Shown here one piece after another: positions 15,300 to 23,186 of a stretch of 33,902 bases of DNA. Position 1 is the first letter of the stretch; each line of letters begins with the position of its first letter. Position numbers and translations under genes: made by a program. The DNA comes from Bradyrhizobium sp. (GTDB lineage Bacteria; Pseudomonadota; Alphaproteobacteria; Rhizobiales; Xanthobacteraceae): NCBI GenBank assembly GCA_030681365.1, contig JAUXWH010000004.1:1-33902 (forward strand), written 5' to 3'. The notes under the pieces were generated by a model that was given only the letters and a program-made list of their open reading frames with translations, was not told the DNA's origin and ran no database searches.

Positions 15300-16313
15300 A
15301 TGATCGGATTTGCACGGCTCGCAGTGGCGGGCCTGATGGCTTTGACGGCGGTGGCCGCGTCTTCCGAGGGCCGTTGCCAGGAGCCATTGAAGGCCAAAAT
15401 CGGCGTGCTCCGGCTGTCGTCATCGGCGCCGGTGTTCATTGCGCAGGACAAGGGCTATTTCAGGGAGGCCGGCCTCGATATCGAGCTGAAATTCTTCGAT
15501 GCGGCGCAGCCGATCGCAGTGGCGACCGCGTCGGGCGATGTTGATTTCGGCGTCACGGCGTTTACCGCCGGGCTCTACAATCTCGCCGGAAAGGGCACGC
15601 TGAAGGTGATCGGCGGCATGAGCCGCGAGAGGGCCGGCTATCCGCTGATCGGCTATTTCGCCAGCAATAACGCCTATGCAGGTGGCCTGAAGACCCCGAA
15701 GGATCTCGCGGGCAAGCGCATCGCGGTGACGCAGACCGGCTCCAGTTTCCACTATTCGCTCGGCCTGCTCGCCGACAAATACAAATTCAAGCTCGCCGAC
15801 ATAAAAGTGCTGCCGATGCAGTCGCTGTCGAATGCCGCTGCCGCCCTGAAGGGCGAGACCGTCGATGCCGCGCTGTTGCCGGTCTCGACCGCGCGCAAGC
15901 TGATCGACGATGGCGGAGCTAAATTATTGGGCTGGGTCGGCGACGAGACGCCGTGGCAGCTCGGCGCCGTGTTCGCCTCGCCGAAGGCGCTCGGCAACAA
16001 ACCACTGGTGACCAAACTGCTGGCAGCACTGGCCCGCGCCGACCGCGAATATCACGATGTGATCCTGGCCTCGATCAAGGACGGCAAGGCTGAGATCAAC
16101 GACAGGACCAAACCGCTGCTCGAGATCATCGCCAAATACACCAATCTGCAGGTCGCGCAGGTGGTCGGCAACTGCGCCTATATCGACCCCGACGGCAAGC
16201 TCGACGTCAGCAACGTCGCCAACCAGGTCGCGTGGATGCAGGAGCAGGGTTTTGTCGACAAGGGGTTCGGTGTCGATGCGATCATCGCGAAGGAATTCGT
16301 GAGGGCGGATTGA
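15300..16313 (+). CDS. ABC transporter substrate-binding protein, NitT/TauT (NMT1-like) type
   Basis: 337 residues from the ATG at 15300, which has GGAGGG about 6 nt upstream and starts a signal peptide (MIGFARLAVAGLMALTAVAASSEGRCQ). The mature protein has the NMT1/SsuA-like layout: KAKIGVLRLSSSAPVFIAQDKGYFREAGLDIELKFFDAAQPIAVATASGDVDFGVTAFTAGLYNLAGKG, then DLAGKRIAVTQTGSSFHYSLGLLADKYKF and AAALKGETVDAALLPVSTARKLI. Such proteins bind nitrate, sulfonates, pyrimidine precursors, aromatic acids or similar small ligands. Together with the ATPase (16446) and permease (17212) it makes a complete importer. The ligand cannot be told from sequence, but the adjoining aromatic genes make an aromatic acid possible. 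Confidence 0.9.
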   Translation: MIGFARLAVAGLMALTAVAASSEGRCQEPLKAKIGVLRLSSSAPVFIAQDKGYFREAGLDIELKFFDAAQPIAVATASGDVDFGVTAFTAGLYNLAGKGTLKVIGGMSRERAGYPLIGYFASNNAYAGGLKTPKDLAGKRIAVTQTGSSFHYSLGLLADKYKFKLADIKVLPMQSLSNAAAALKGETVDAALLPVSTARKLIDDGGAKLLGWVGDETPWQLGAVFASPKALGNKPLVTKLLAALARADREYHDVILASIKDGKAEINDRTKPLLEIIAKYTNLQVAQVVGNCAYIDPDGKLDVSNVANQVAWMQEQGFVDKGFGVDAIIAKEFVRAD

Positions 16314-16333
16314 TGCGGTGCGACAACCTATTT

Positions 16334-16423
16334 CGTCATGGCCGGGCTTGACCCGGTCATCCATGTCTTTCTTGCTGTTGTGCCGTTAAGACGTGGATGC
16401 CCGGGTCAAGCCCGGGCATGACG
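16334..16423. repeat. Intergenic palindromic repeat, family 1, copy C (inverted)
   Basis: A 90-bp palindrome with ends CGTCATGGCCGGGCTTG and CAAGCCCGGGCATGACG. The centre (GTCTTTCTTGC) is the reverse complement of the centre of copies A and B, so this copy is inserted in the opposite orientation. It lies inside the ABC transporter operon, between the binding-protein and ATPase genes. Confidence 0.85.
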
Positions 16424-16445
16424 AGATCGTAAACCGGGATTCCAA

Positions 16446-17219
16446 ATGGACCTGATCGCCGACCATATCAGCCACCGCTTCGGCGCGCTCGAGGTGCTCG
16501 ACGACGTCTCGTTCACGGTGCGCGCGGGCGAGGTGGTGGCCATCGTCGGTCCGTCCGGCTGCGGAAAGAGCACGCTGCTGTCGATCCTGGGCGGGCTGTT
16601 GCAGCCGAGTTCGGGACGGGCGGAATGGCGCGGCGCGCCGCCGCCTGACAGCCGCAACCCGCTGACCTTCGTGTTCCAGGATTTTGCCCTGCTGCCGTGG
16701 TGCACGGTGGCGGAGAATGTCGAATTCCCGCTGTTACATGCGGGGCTTTCCGAGAGCGAGCGGCGTGCCGTGGTCGACGATGCCTTGCGCCGCACCAGCC
16801 TGTCGGAGTTTCGCGGCGCCTACCCGAAGCAACTCTCGGGCGGCATGCGGCAGCGCGTCGGCATTGCGCGTGCGCTGGCGGTGCGGCCGGCGATCCTGTT
16901 GATGGACGAGCCGCTGTCGGCGCTGGATTCGCAAACCCGCGAATTGCTGATGGAGGATTTTGTCGGACTGCTCGCCGACGGGGCGATGGGCGCGGTCTAT
17001 GTCACGCATAATCTCGAGGAGGCGGTGCGGATCGCCGACCGCATCGTGGTGCTGTCGCGGCGGCCCGGCCGCATCCGCGAGGTCGTCGCCATTCCGCTGA
17101 CCCGCAGTGAGCGCGGCGACATCCGTGCCCGCGAACAATTGCTGGCGCTGCAGAGCGAGCTGTGGTCGCTGATCCGCGAACAGGCGGTCGAAGCCGAGCG
17201 CGAGGTCCAGCATGCTTGA
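16446..17219 (+). CDS. ABC transporter ATP-binding protein (SsuB/TauB-like)
   Basis: 257 residues with a full set of ABC motifs: Walker A GPSGCGKST (residues 35-43), Q-loop TFVFQDFALLPWCTV, signature LSGGMRQRVGIARAL, Walker B ILLMDEPLSALD, and the H-loop AVYVTHNLEEAV. The Q-loop residues LLPW and the ending ..RPGRIREVVAIPL are usual for the NitT/TauT/SsuB subfamily. It overlaps the permease gene by 8 bp (17212-17219), indicating translational coupling. It would energise import of the ligand bound by the protein at 15300. Confidence 0.95.
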   Translation: MDLIADHISHRFGALEVLDDVSFTVRAGEVVAIVGPSGCGKSTLLSILGGLLQPSSGRAEWRGAPPPDSRNPLTFVFQDFALLPWCTVAENVEFPLLHAGLSESERRAVVDDALRRTSLSEFRGAYPKQLSGGMRQRVGIARALAVRPAILLMDEPLSALDSQTRELLMEDFVGLLADGAMGAVYVTHNLEEAVRIADRIVVLSRRPGRIREVVAIPLTRSERGDIRAREQLLALQSELWSLIREQAVEAEREVQHA

Positions 17220-18048
17220 TCGCGCCGGGGACCAAGCGGCTTCGCCACCGGGTGACATCGACACCGAAGCGCGGCCTGTCAGCTTTCGCGGCGCGGGGTT
17301 CGCGCCGAAAGCCGGCCGCTATTCCGGCTGGATCGCATTGGTGCTGGTGATGGGCCTTTGGCAGCTGGCCGGCAGCGCCGGCTGGGTCAATCCGTTGTTC
17401 CTGCCGCCGCCGTCGGCGATCGGGCTCGCGATCTGGAAGCTCGCGATGTCCGGCGCGCTGTGGAATCACGTGTCGGCGTCGGTGGTGCGGATCGGGGCGG
17501 GGTGGATACTCGGCACCGTGGCCGGGGTCGCGGTCGGTTTCGCGATCGGGCTGTCGAGCCTCGCGCGGGGTGTCGGCATCACCTTCATCTCCGCGCTGTT
17601 TCCGATTCCGAAAATCGCGCTGCTGCCGCTCTTGATCCTGTGGCTCGGGATCGGCGAGGAGCCGAAGATCGCCACCATCGCGCTCGGCGTGTTCTTCTCC
17701 ACCGCGATCTCGGTCTATAGCGGCGTCGATGCGGTGCCGCGCAATTTGATCCGGATGGCGCAGAGCTTTGGCGTGCCGTTTGCCTCGATCGTGCGCCGCG
17801 TGATCTGGCCGGGCGCGCTGCCCTCGATCCTCGCCGGCTTCCGCATCACGGCCTCGGTGGCGCTGCTGCTGGTGGTGAGCGCCGAAATGATCGGCGCCGA
17901 ATTCGGCATCGGCGCCTTCGTGCTGCAGGCCGGCAACCTGATGCAGACCGATCAGCTGCTGGCGGGGGTGGTGATGCTGTCGCTGTTCGGGCTGGCGGTC
18001 GGGAAGATGATTAATCTCTTGGAGACGCGGCTGCTGCATTGGCGGTAG
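17212..18048 (+). CDS. ABC transporter permease (SsuC/TauC-like)
   Basis: 278 residues with about six hydrophobic segments, a soluble N-terminal stretch of some 40 residues, and the NitT/TauT permease pattern: LWQLAGSAGWVNPLFLPPPSAI, ASVVRIGAGWILGTVAGVAVGFAIG, PIPKIALLPLLILWLGIGEEPKIATIALGVFFSTAISVYSGV. The cytoplasmic coupling (EAA-type) loop is at AQSFGVPFASIVRRVIWPGALPSILAGFRI. The start overlaps the ATPase gene. As the last gene of the importer operon it is followed by a strong hairpin (18056-18096) before the convergent gentisate dioxygenase. Confidence 0.94.
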   Translation: MLDRAGDQAASPPGDIDTEARPVSFRGAGFAPKAGRYSGWIALVLVMGLWQLAGSAGWVNPLFLPPPSAIGLAIWKLAMSGALWNHVSASVVRIGAGWILGTVAGVAVGFAIGLSSLARGVGITFISALFPIPKIALLPLLILWLGIGEEPKIATIALGVFFSTAISVYSGVDAVPRNLIRMAQSFGVPFASIVRRVIWPGALPSILAGFRITASVALLLVVSAEMIGAEFGIGAFVLQAGNLMQTDQLLAGVVMLSLFGLAVGKMINLLETRLLHWR

Positions 18049-18055
18049 GTGAATC

Positions 18056-18096
18056 GTCATTCCGGGTCTGGTGCTAGCGCACCATCCCGGAATGAC
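18056..18096. repeat. Hairpin-forming palindrome between convergent genes
   Basis: GTCATTCCGGG (18056-18066) and CCCGGAATGAC (18086-18096) are perfect inverted repeats. The inner part TGGTGC-TAGC-GCACCA extends the stem almost to a 4-nt loop, making a hairpin of about 18 bp. It has the GTCATT ends of family 2 but is only 41 bp long. Lying between the ABC permease and the convergent dioxygenase, it could terminate both transcripts, though no T-run follows. Confidence 0.7.
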
Positions 18097-18113
18097 AAGC
18101 GGAGGCCGTGTCG

Positions 18114-19154
18114 CTACGCATTCCCTCTATCTTCCCGGAACAGGTCCAGCTTCTGCTGCACCGGGCGGTCCGAGAAACTGAACAGCACCGAATCCGCGTC
18201 GGCCTCGTGGGTGACCCACTGCCAGCTCGGCACCACGAACAGATCGCGCGGCCCCCATTCAAAGGTCTGGTCGCCGATCCTTGTGCGGCCCTTGCCTTCG
18301 ATCGCGGCAAACACGGTGGCATCGGTCGACCGATAGCGCGCTGTTTTAAAACCCTTCGGCAGAAGTTGAATGAAGGTGCCGATGGTCGGCATCGCGAAAT
18401 CGCCGGTCTCGGGATTGGAAAATTTCAGCTTCAGGCCGTGGCAGGCGTCCCACTCGTTGCGGGCCTTGGCCTGTTCCAGCGCCTCGCGGGTGTGGCTGTA
18501 GGGATAGTTGAAGATCGGCGAGGTTTTCGACGTGCGCTTGCCGTCGACCGGCAGCAGATTGTGGCCGTAGCGGCCAAAGCTGTCGCCGGGGGGACGGGTG
18601 ATCTTCTGCTGGTCTTCCGTGGAGTCTTCGGCGAAGGACGCGTCGAAGAACTGCACCATCGGGATGTCGAGCCCGTCGAGCCAGTACATCGGCTCGGAGG
18701 TTTCGTTGGAATGGTCGTGCCAGGTCATCGACGGCGTGATGACGAAATCGCCGGGCTCCATCGCGCTGCGCTCGCCGTCGACGGCGGTAAAGGCGCCCTT
18801 GCCCTCCAGCACGAAACGCAGTGCCGACTGGCTGTGGCGGTGCGCGGGAGCCACGTCGCCCGGGATCACCATCTGCACGCCGGCAAACAGCGAGGTCGTG
18901 ACTTTCGACTGGCCGCGCAGGCCGGGATTTTCCAGCACCAGCACCCGCCTTGTGGCCTCTTTGGCGGTGATCAGTCTGCCGGCTTCGGTCATGTAGTCGC
19001 GGATGGCGTCGAACTTCCACAGATGCGGCCGGCAGGCGCTCCTCGGCTCCGGGGTGATCAGGTCGCCCATCACGTTCCACAGCGCCGAGAGGTTTTCGCC
19101 GTCGATCTTCTTGTAGAACGCCTCGCGTTCCGGCGTCTTCTGTACGGCTTCCAT
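18114..19154 (-). CDS. Gentisate 1,2-dioxygenase
   Basis: 346 residues, the normal length for the bicupin gentisate dioxygenases. The Fe(II)-binding site is in the N-terminal cupin: VAPAHRHSQSALRFVLEGKGAFTAVDGE with His105 and His107, and the third His from the WHDHSNE segment. Supporting blocks are GDFVITPSMTWHDHSNETSEPMYWLDGLDIP and FNYPYSHTREALEQ. The C-terminal cupin (TVFAAIEGKGRTRIGDQTFEWGPRDLFVVPSWQWVTHEA) is also typical. The enzyme opens gentisate to maleylpyruvate. 1-Hydroxy-2-naphthoate and 5-nitrosalicylate dioxygenases are close relatives, so the ring substrate could be a variant. It is divergent from the maleylpyruvate isomerase-like gene, which supports gentisate. Confidence 0.9.
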   Translation of the reverse strand: MEAVQKTPEREAFYKKIDGENLSALWNVMGDLITPEPRSACRPHLWKFDAIRDYMTEAGRLITAKEATRRVLVLENPGLRGQSKVTTSLFAGVQMVIPGDVAPAHRHSQSALRFVLEGKGAFTAVDGERSAMEPGDFVITPSMTWHDHSNETSEPMYWLDGLDIPMVQFFDASFAEDSTEDQQKITRPPGDSFGRYGHNLLPVDGKRTSKTSPIFNYPYSHTREALEQAKARNEWDACHGLKLKFSNPETGDFAMPTIGTFIQLLPKGFKTARYRSTDATVFAAIEGKGRTRIGDQTFEWGPRDLFVVPSWQWVTHEADADSVLFSFSDRPVQQKLDLFREDRGNA

Positions 19155-19201
19155 GACGGGCCTCCCGCGGCTCTCTTCAACTGGTTCTTGTCGTCTCGAT
19201 T

Positions 19202-19218
19202 GACAGCATACTTACTAT
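19202..19218. promoter_or_regulatory. Shared regulatory motif, copy 1 (dioxygenase/isomerase promoter)
   Basis: GACAGCATACTTACTAT between the divergent dioxygenase (19154) and isomerase (19274) genes matches the motif at 23196-23212 in 15 of 17 bases. Read on the minus strand it contains TATGCT, with TTGACG 16 nt upstream, a plausible promoter for the dioxygenase. The MarR regulator encoded at 19896 is the obvious candidate to bind it. The dyad symmetry here is weak. Confidence 0.55.
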
Positions 19219-19273
19219 ACGGATAGCGTCAACGACGCACTGCAACCAAGAATAAGATTCAGGGGAGGTTCCG

Positions 19274-19906
19274 ATGAAGCTGCACGGCTATTTCCGCAGC
19301 AGCGCGTCCTACCGGGTCAGAATCGCGTTGAATCTGAAGGGGCTGGACGCCGATTACCTGTCGCACCACCTTCGCAGGGGCGAACAGCGCGATCCCGCCT
19401 TTCTCGCCCTCAATCCGCAAGGGCTGGTGCCGGCGTTGCAGGACGATACCGGCGCGGTGCTGACCCAGTCGCTCGCCATCATCGAATGGCTGGAGGAAAC
19501 CCAGCCGCAGCCGGCCTTGCTGCCGAAAGATCCGCTCCGCCGCGCCAGGGTACGCGCGTTCGCGCAGGCGCTGGCCTGCGATACCCACCCGGTGCAGAAT
19601 CTGAAAGTGCTGGCGCGGCTGCGCGAACTCGGCCTGCCCGAGGAGCAGGTGACGGCCTGGGCGGCCTGGGCCAACCGCGAGGGCCTTGGCGCCTGCGAAG
19701 CCCTGATCGCTGGTGAACCCGGCCCGTTCTGTTTCGGCGAAGCGCCGACCATCGCCGACCTCTGCCTGGTGCCGCAGCTGTTCAACGCGCGCCGCTTCGG
19801 CGTCGATGTCTCGGCCTATCCGCGGTTGTTGAAAGCCGAAGCGGCGGCGCAGGCCATGAAGGCGTTCGCCGACGCCGCCCCGGACAAGCAAGCCGATGCC
19901 GAGTAA
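19274..19906 (+). CDS. Maleylpyruvate/maleylacetoacetate isomerase (zeta-class GST)
   Basis: 210 residues with GGGGAGG-like Shine-Dalgarno (AGGGGAGG, about 19260-19267). The N-terminal thioredoxin-like domain has the zeta-class motif YFRSSASYRVRIALNLKG, where the SSxxxR loop binds glutathione, and LNPQGLVPAL and TQSLAIIEWLEE. The C-terminal helical domain has CDTHPVQNLKVL and APTIADLCLVPQLFNARRF. Zeta GSTs isomerise maleylacetoacetate (tyrosine/homogentisate path) or maleylpyruvate (gentisate path, NagL type). Divergence from gentisate dioxygenase makes maleylpyruvate the likely substrate. No fumarylpyruvate hydrolase adjoins; the FAH protein at 3450 could serve. It overlaps the MarR gene by 11 bp. 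Confidence 0.9.
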   Translation: MKLHGYFRSSASYRVRIALNLKGLDADYLSHHLRRGEQRDPAFLALNPQGLVPALQDDTGAVLTQSLAIIEWLEETQPQPALLPKDPLRRARVRAFAQALACDTHPVQNLKVLARLRELGLPEEQVTAWAAWANREGLGACEALIAGEPGPFCFGEAPTIADLCLVPQLFNARRFGVDVSAYPRLLKAEAAAQAMKAFADAAPDKQADAE

Positions 19907-20405
19907 ACCGGATCCGATCACGATGGACGCGGTCTACACCGCGCCGGGCTATTTGTTCCGCCGGATGCAGCAGATCGCGGTGGCGATCTTCGTCGAGGAG
20001 TGCAAGGCCTACGACCTCACGCCGGTGCAGTATGCCTCGCTGGTCTCGATCCGCGCCCATCCCGGCATCGATGCGACAAGGCTTTCCGCCGTGATCGCGT
20101 TCGACCGCTCCACGCTCGGCAGCGTGATCGAGCGGCTGGAGGCCAAGGCCTATATCGAACGCAAACCCTCGCCCGGGGACAAACGGACGAAACTGCTCTA
20201 TCTGACCAAATCCGGTGCCGCGCTGCTGCGCGACATCATCCCGTCGGTCGAGCGCGCGCAGGCGCGGATGCTGCAGCCCTTGAAGCCGGCCGACCGCAAG
20301 ACGCTGCTGGCGCTGCTGACGCAACTGGTCGATCTCAACAACGAGGCCTCGCGGGTGCCGCTGCGCGCCGAAGACGCGCTGGAACACCTGGGGAAAACGG
20401 GCTGA
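19896..20405 (+). CDS. MarR-family transcriptional regulator
   Basis: 169 residues. The winged helix-turn-helix is clear: YDLTPVQYASLVSIRAHPGIDATRLSAVIAFDRSTLGSVIERLEAKAYIERKPSPGDKRTKLLYLTKSGAALL, with the wing carrying the conserved D-KR. Flanking helices at both ends would form the dimer interface. It starts inside the isomerase gene (11-bp overlap), so the two are co-transcribed, and it ends 21 bp from the convergent CoA-ligase gene. MarR proteins at aromatic operons are usually repressors released by an aromatic acid or its CoA thioester. The motif shared by the promoter regions at 19202 and 23196 is the expected binding site. Confidence 0.93.
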   Translation: MPSKPDPITMDAVYTAPGYLFRRMQQIAVAIFVEECKAYDLTPVQYASLVSIRAHPGIDATRLSAVIAFDRSTLGSVIERLEAKAYIERKPSPGDKRTKLLYLTKSGAALLRDIIPSVERAQARMLQPLKPADRKTLLALLTQLVDLNNEASRVPLRAEDALEHLGKTG

Positions 20406-20426
20406 TGGCAGCAGCGCCGCAAGCGG

Positions 20427-22040
20427 CTAAATCTTCAACAACGCCTGCCGATCGATCTTCCCCGTGCCGGTCTTCGGCAATTCCTCGAGGAAGCGCACCT
20501 CGCGCGGATATTTGTAAGGCAGCAGCTTCGCCTTCACGAAATCCTGCAGCAGTTTCGTCGTCGCATCCGCATCGAACCCGCGGTCGTTCATCACCACCAC
20601 CGCCTTCAGCGTCATGCGCCGGTCCGGCAGCTCCGCGGCGAACACCGCACATTCGCGCACGGCCGGATGCTCGGCCAGGCAGAGTTCGACTTCGAGCGGA
20701 TAGACCCACTGGCCGGAAATCTTGATCAGGTCGTCGGCGCGGCCTCGGAAGAAGTGGAAGCCGTCGGCATCCCGCACAAAGCGATCGCCGGTGTAGATCC
20801 AGCCGCCTTCGCGGATGGTCTCGGCCGATTTGTCCGGTCGGTTCCAGTACAGCGGCGTATTGGAATCGCCGCGCACCCACAGAATGCCTTCCTCGTCGTC
20901 GCCGACGTGGCGGCCGTCCTTGTCCTTCAATTCGATTTCATAGCCGGGGACGCGCAGGCCGGCGGCGCCGAGCTTTTTCTGCTCCGGGCGATTGGACAGA
21001 TAGATGTGCAATACTTCGGTCGAGCCCAGCCCTTCGACGATCTCCAGACCGGTCAGCCCCTTCCAGCCGTTGAACACTTCGGCGGACAGCACCTCGGCGG
21101 CGGACAGCGCCATCCGCAGCGAGGAGAAATCCGTGGCCGCCGCGTTGTCGGCCTTGGTGAGGGACGTATAGAGCGTCGGCAGGCCGAAGAAGACGGATGG
21201 ACGATAACGCTCGATCGCGGCAAAGATGGAGGCCGGTTTGGGCTGGCCGGGCAGCAGTAGCGTGGTGGCGCCGGCCGCGAACGGGAAGGTGATCGAATTG
21301 CCAAAACCGTAGGCGAAGAAGATCTTTGGTACCGAAAAGCAGATGTCGTCAGGTCCAAGTTTCAGCACGTTGCGGGCGAACGCGGCTTCGCTGTAGGCCA
21401 TGTCGTGCTGCAGATGAACGATGCCCTTGGGACGGCCGGTCGAACCCGACGAATACATCCAGAACGCCATCTCGTTACGGCCGGTGTCGGCCTCCGCAAG
21501 CTCGGCGGGAAACGCCGGCAGCCAGTCCTCGGCGACGATGGTGCTCGCCACGGCGTGGTCGGTTGCCGTGCCATTGACCGCGATCAGCGTGCGCAGCGCC
21601 GTATCCTTGCAGGCCTGGGCATCGAAGCGCGAACAAAACTCGGCGTCGGCGACGGCCACGGCGGCGCCGGAATCCGCCAGATAGAATTGCAGCAGGTCCG
21701 GCGGCGTCAGCGTGTTGATCAGCAGCGGCACGAAGCCCGCCCGCACCGCGCCGAAGAACGCCGCCGGATAGGCCGGCGTATCGTCGAGGAACATCAGGAC
21801 GCGGTCGCCGCGTTGCAGTCCGAGCGAGATAAAGCCGTGGCCCCAGCGGCAGGCTTCGGCGCAGAGTTCGGCATAGCTGCGCGTTCCCAGCGGGCCGATC
21901 AGCGCAAGGCGGTCTCCGCGGCCCTTTGCAAGATTGTCGAACAGGATGCGGCTGGCGTTATAGGTCCCCGGAGTCGCAAAACCGATTTCCCGCGCGCCGG
22001 CGCTGTCGGACGGTACCTGGTCGGCGATCTCGCGTGTCAT
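20427..22040 (-). CDS. Benzoate-CoA ligase family aryl-CoA ligase
   Basis: 537 residues from the ATG at 22040, which overlaps the stop of the upstream hydroxylase by 4 bp (ATGA). Adenylate-forming enzyme motifs: A3 YSSGSTGRPKG (residues 196-206), GLGSTE, the A7 motif YTGDRF, RADDLIKISGQWVYPLEVE, and the C-terminal catalytic Lys528 in GTGKIDRQAL. The overall sequence follows the benzoate-CoA ligase family, which includes 2-aminobenzoate-, 4-hydroxybenzoate- and salicylate-type ligases. Coupled to a flavin hydroxylase and near gentisate dioxygenase, it most likely activates a hydroxybenzoate to its CoA ester before ring hydroxylation. The exact acid (salicylate, 4-hydroxybenzoate or anthranilate) cannot be read from the sequence. 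Confidence 0.92.
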   Translation of the reverse strand: MTREIADQVPSDSAGAREIGFATPGTYNASRILFDNLAKGRGDRLALIGPLGTRSYAELCAEACRWGHGFISLGLQRGDRVLMFLDDTPAYPAAFFGAVRAGFVPLLINTLTPPDLLQFYLADSGAAVAVADAEFCSRFDAQACKDTALRTLIAVNGTATDHAVASTIVAEDWLPAFPAELAEADTGRNEMAFWMYSSGSTGRPKGIVHLQHDMAYSEAAFARNVLKLGPDDICFSVPKIFFAYGFGNSITFPFAAGATTLLLPGQPKPASIFAAIERYRPSVFFGLPTLYTSLTKADNAAATDFSSLRMALSAAEVLSAEVFNGWKGLTGLEIVEGLGSTEVLHIYLSNRPEQKKLGAAGLRVPGYEIELKDKDGRHVGDDEEGILWVRGDSNTPLYWNRPDKSAETIREGGWIYTGDRFVRDADGFHFFRGRADDLIKISGQWVYPLEVELCLAEHPAVRECAVFAAELPDRRMTLKAVVVMNDRGFDADATTKLLQDFVKAKLLPYKYPREVRFLEELPKTGTGKIDRQALLKI

Positions 22041-23176
22041 CGGCTGGTCCCGTGGTTTTTCGACGCCTCGTAGCGCGCCATGAAGGCCGGCGACATCGCC
22101 CGCAGACGCGCATCGTCGATCCGGCCGGAGCGGGTGATGTAGCTGTAGGCAAAATCCATCAGGCCGAGCTGCATATGCTCGGGGAACTTCTCGTACCAGT
22201 CGGCGCTGGTTCGCGCCGCCTTCACCAGCTTCTGCACGATCGGCTTGCGCTCGGCCTGGTAACGTTCGAGAGCTGTGGAAACATCGGCTTCCGCTTCCAG
22301 CGCCTTGACCAGCGCGATCGCGTCCTCGATCGCAAGCCGCGTGCCGGACCCGATCGAGAAATGCGCCGAGTGGAGCGCGTCGCCGATCAGGACCGTGTTC
22401 CTGAGCGACCAGCGCTCGTTCCAGATCCACGGGAAATTGCGCCAAACCGACTTGTTCGACACCAGCGCATGACCATCCAGCGTGGAGGCAAATACCTGTT
22501 CACAGATCGCCTGCGACTGCTCGATGGTCTTGTCGGCAAAGCCGTAACGCTGCCACGTCGCCGCATCGCATTCGACCAGGAACGTGCTCATGCCGGGTGC
22601 GTAACGATAATGGTGCGCATTGAACGAACCGAGGTCGGTTTGTACGAAGGTCTGCGACAGCGTCTCGAAACGCTTCGACGTGCCGTACCAGGCGAATTTG
22701 TTGGAGGAATGCGAAACCGATGCAGCAAACTCTTTCTCGAAAGTCCGGCGCACCAGCGAGTTCAGGCCATCGGCGGCGACGATCAGGTCGTAGCCATCAA
22801 GTTCATCCACGGACTGGATTGTCGTGTCGTAGCGTGGCTCGACGCCGACGGCGCGGACGCGGGCCTGCAGGATAGTCAGGAGTTCGAGCCGCCCGATCGA
22901 CGAGAACCCGACGCCGTCGATCTCGACGGTTTCGCCACGCAGATGCAGGGTGATGTTCTTCCAGCTCTCCATCCGCGGCGCGATCGCCTCCACGGTGTCG
23001 GGATCGTCGGCGCGCAGGAATTCCAGCGCCTGCTCGGAGAACACCACGCCGAAGCCCCAGGTGGCGCCGGCCGGATTTTGCTCGAACAGGTCGATCCGCG
23101 CCCCGGGGTGACGCTTCTTCCAGAGATAGGCGAAGTAGAGGCCTCCGGGGCCTCCGCCGATCACGGCGATGCGCAA
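22037..23176 (-). CDS. FAD-dependent aromatic hydroxylase, salicylyl-CoA 5-hydroxylase-like
   Basis: 379 residues with class A flavin monooxygenase features: the GxGxxG motif as MRIAVIGGGPGGLYFAYLWKKRHPGARIDLFEQ, DG motif LIVAADGLNSLVRR, and the GD motif VLIGDALHSAHFSIGSGTRLAIEDAIALV. The segment NPAGATWGFGVVFSEQALEFL is characteristic of hydroxylases acting on aryl-CoA thioesters (salicylyl-CoA 5-hydroxylase SdgC, the N-terminal part of 2-aminobenzoyl-CoA monooxygenase, and PhgB-type 4-hydroxybenzoyl-CoA 1-hydroxylase). It is co-transcribed with the aryl-CoA ligase. Expected reaction: hydroxylation of a hydroxybenzoyl-CoA to gentisyl-CoA with NAD(P)H and O2. A separate thioesterase would then be needed and is not adjacent. 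Confidence 0.88.
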   Translation of the reverse strand: MRIAVIGGGPGGLYFAYLWKKRHPGARIDLFEQNPAGATWGFGVVFSEQALEFLRADDPDTVEAIAPRMESWKNITLHLRGETVEIDGVGFSSIGRLELLTILQARVRAVGVEPRYDTTIQSVDELDGYDLIVAADGLNSLVRRTFEKEFAASVSHSSNKFAWYGTSKRFETLSQTFVQTDLGSFNAHHYRYAPGMSTFLVECDAATWQRYGFADKTIEQSQAICEQVFASTLDGHALVSNKSVWRNFPWIWNERWSLRNTVLIGDALHSAHFSIGSGTRLAIEDAIALVKALEAEADVSTALERYQAERKPIVQKLVKAARTSADWYEKFPEHMQLGLMDFAYSYITRSGRIDDARLRAMSPAFMARYEASKNHGTSR

Positions 23177-23186
23177 GCTCGATCCC

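Noticed and set aside
17002..18060. 352-residue open frame on the minus strand
   Set aside because: Antisense to the ABC ATPase and permease genes; low-complexity basic composition without motifs.
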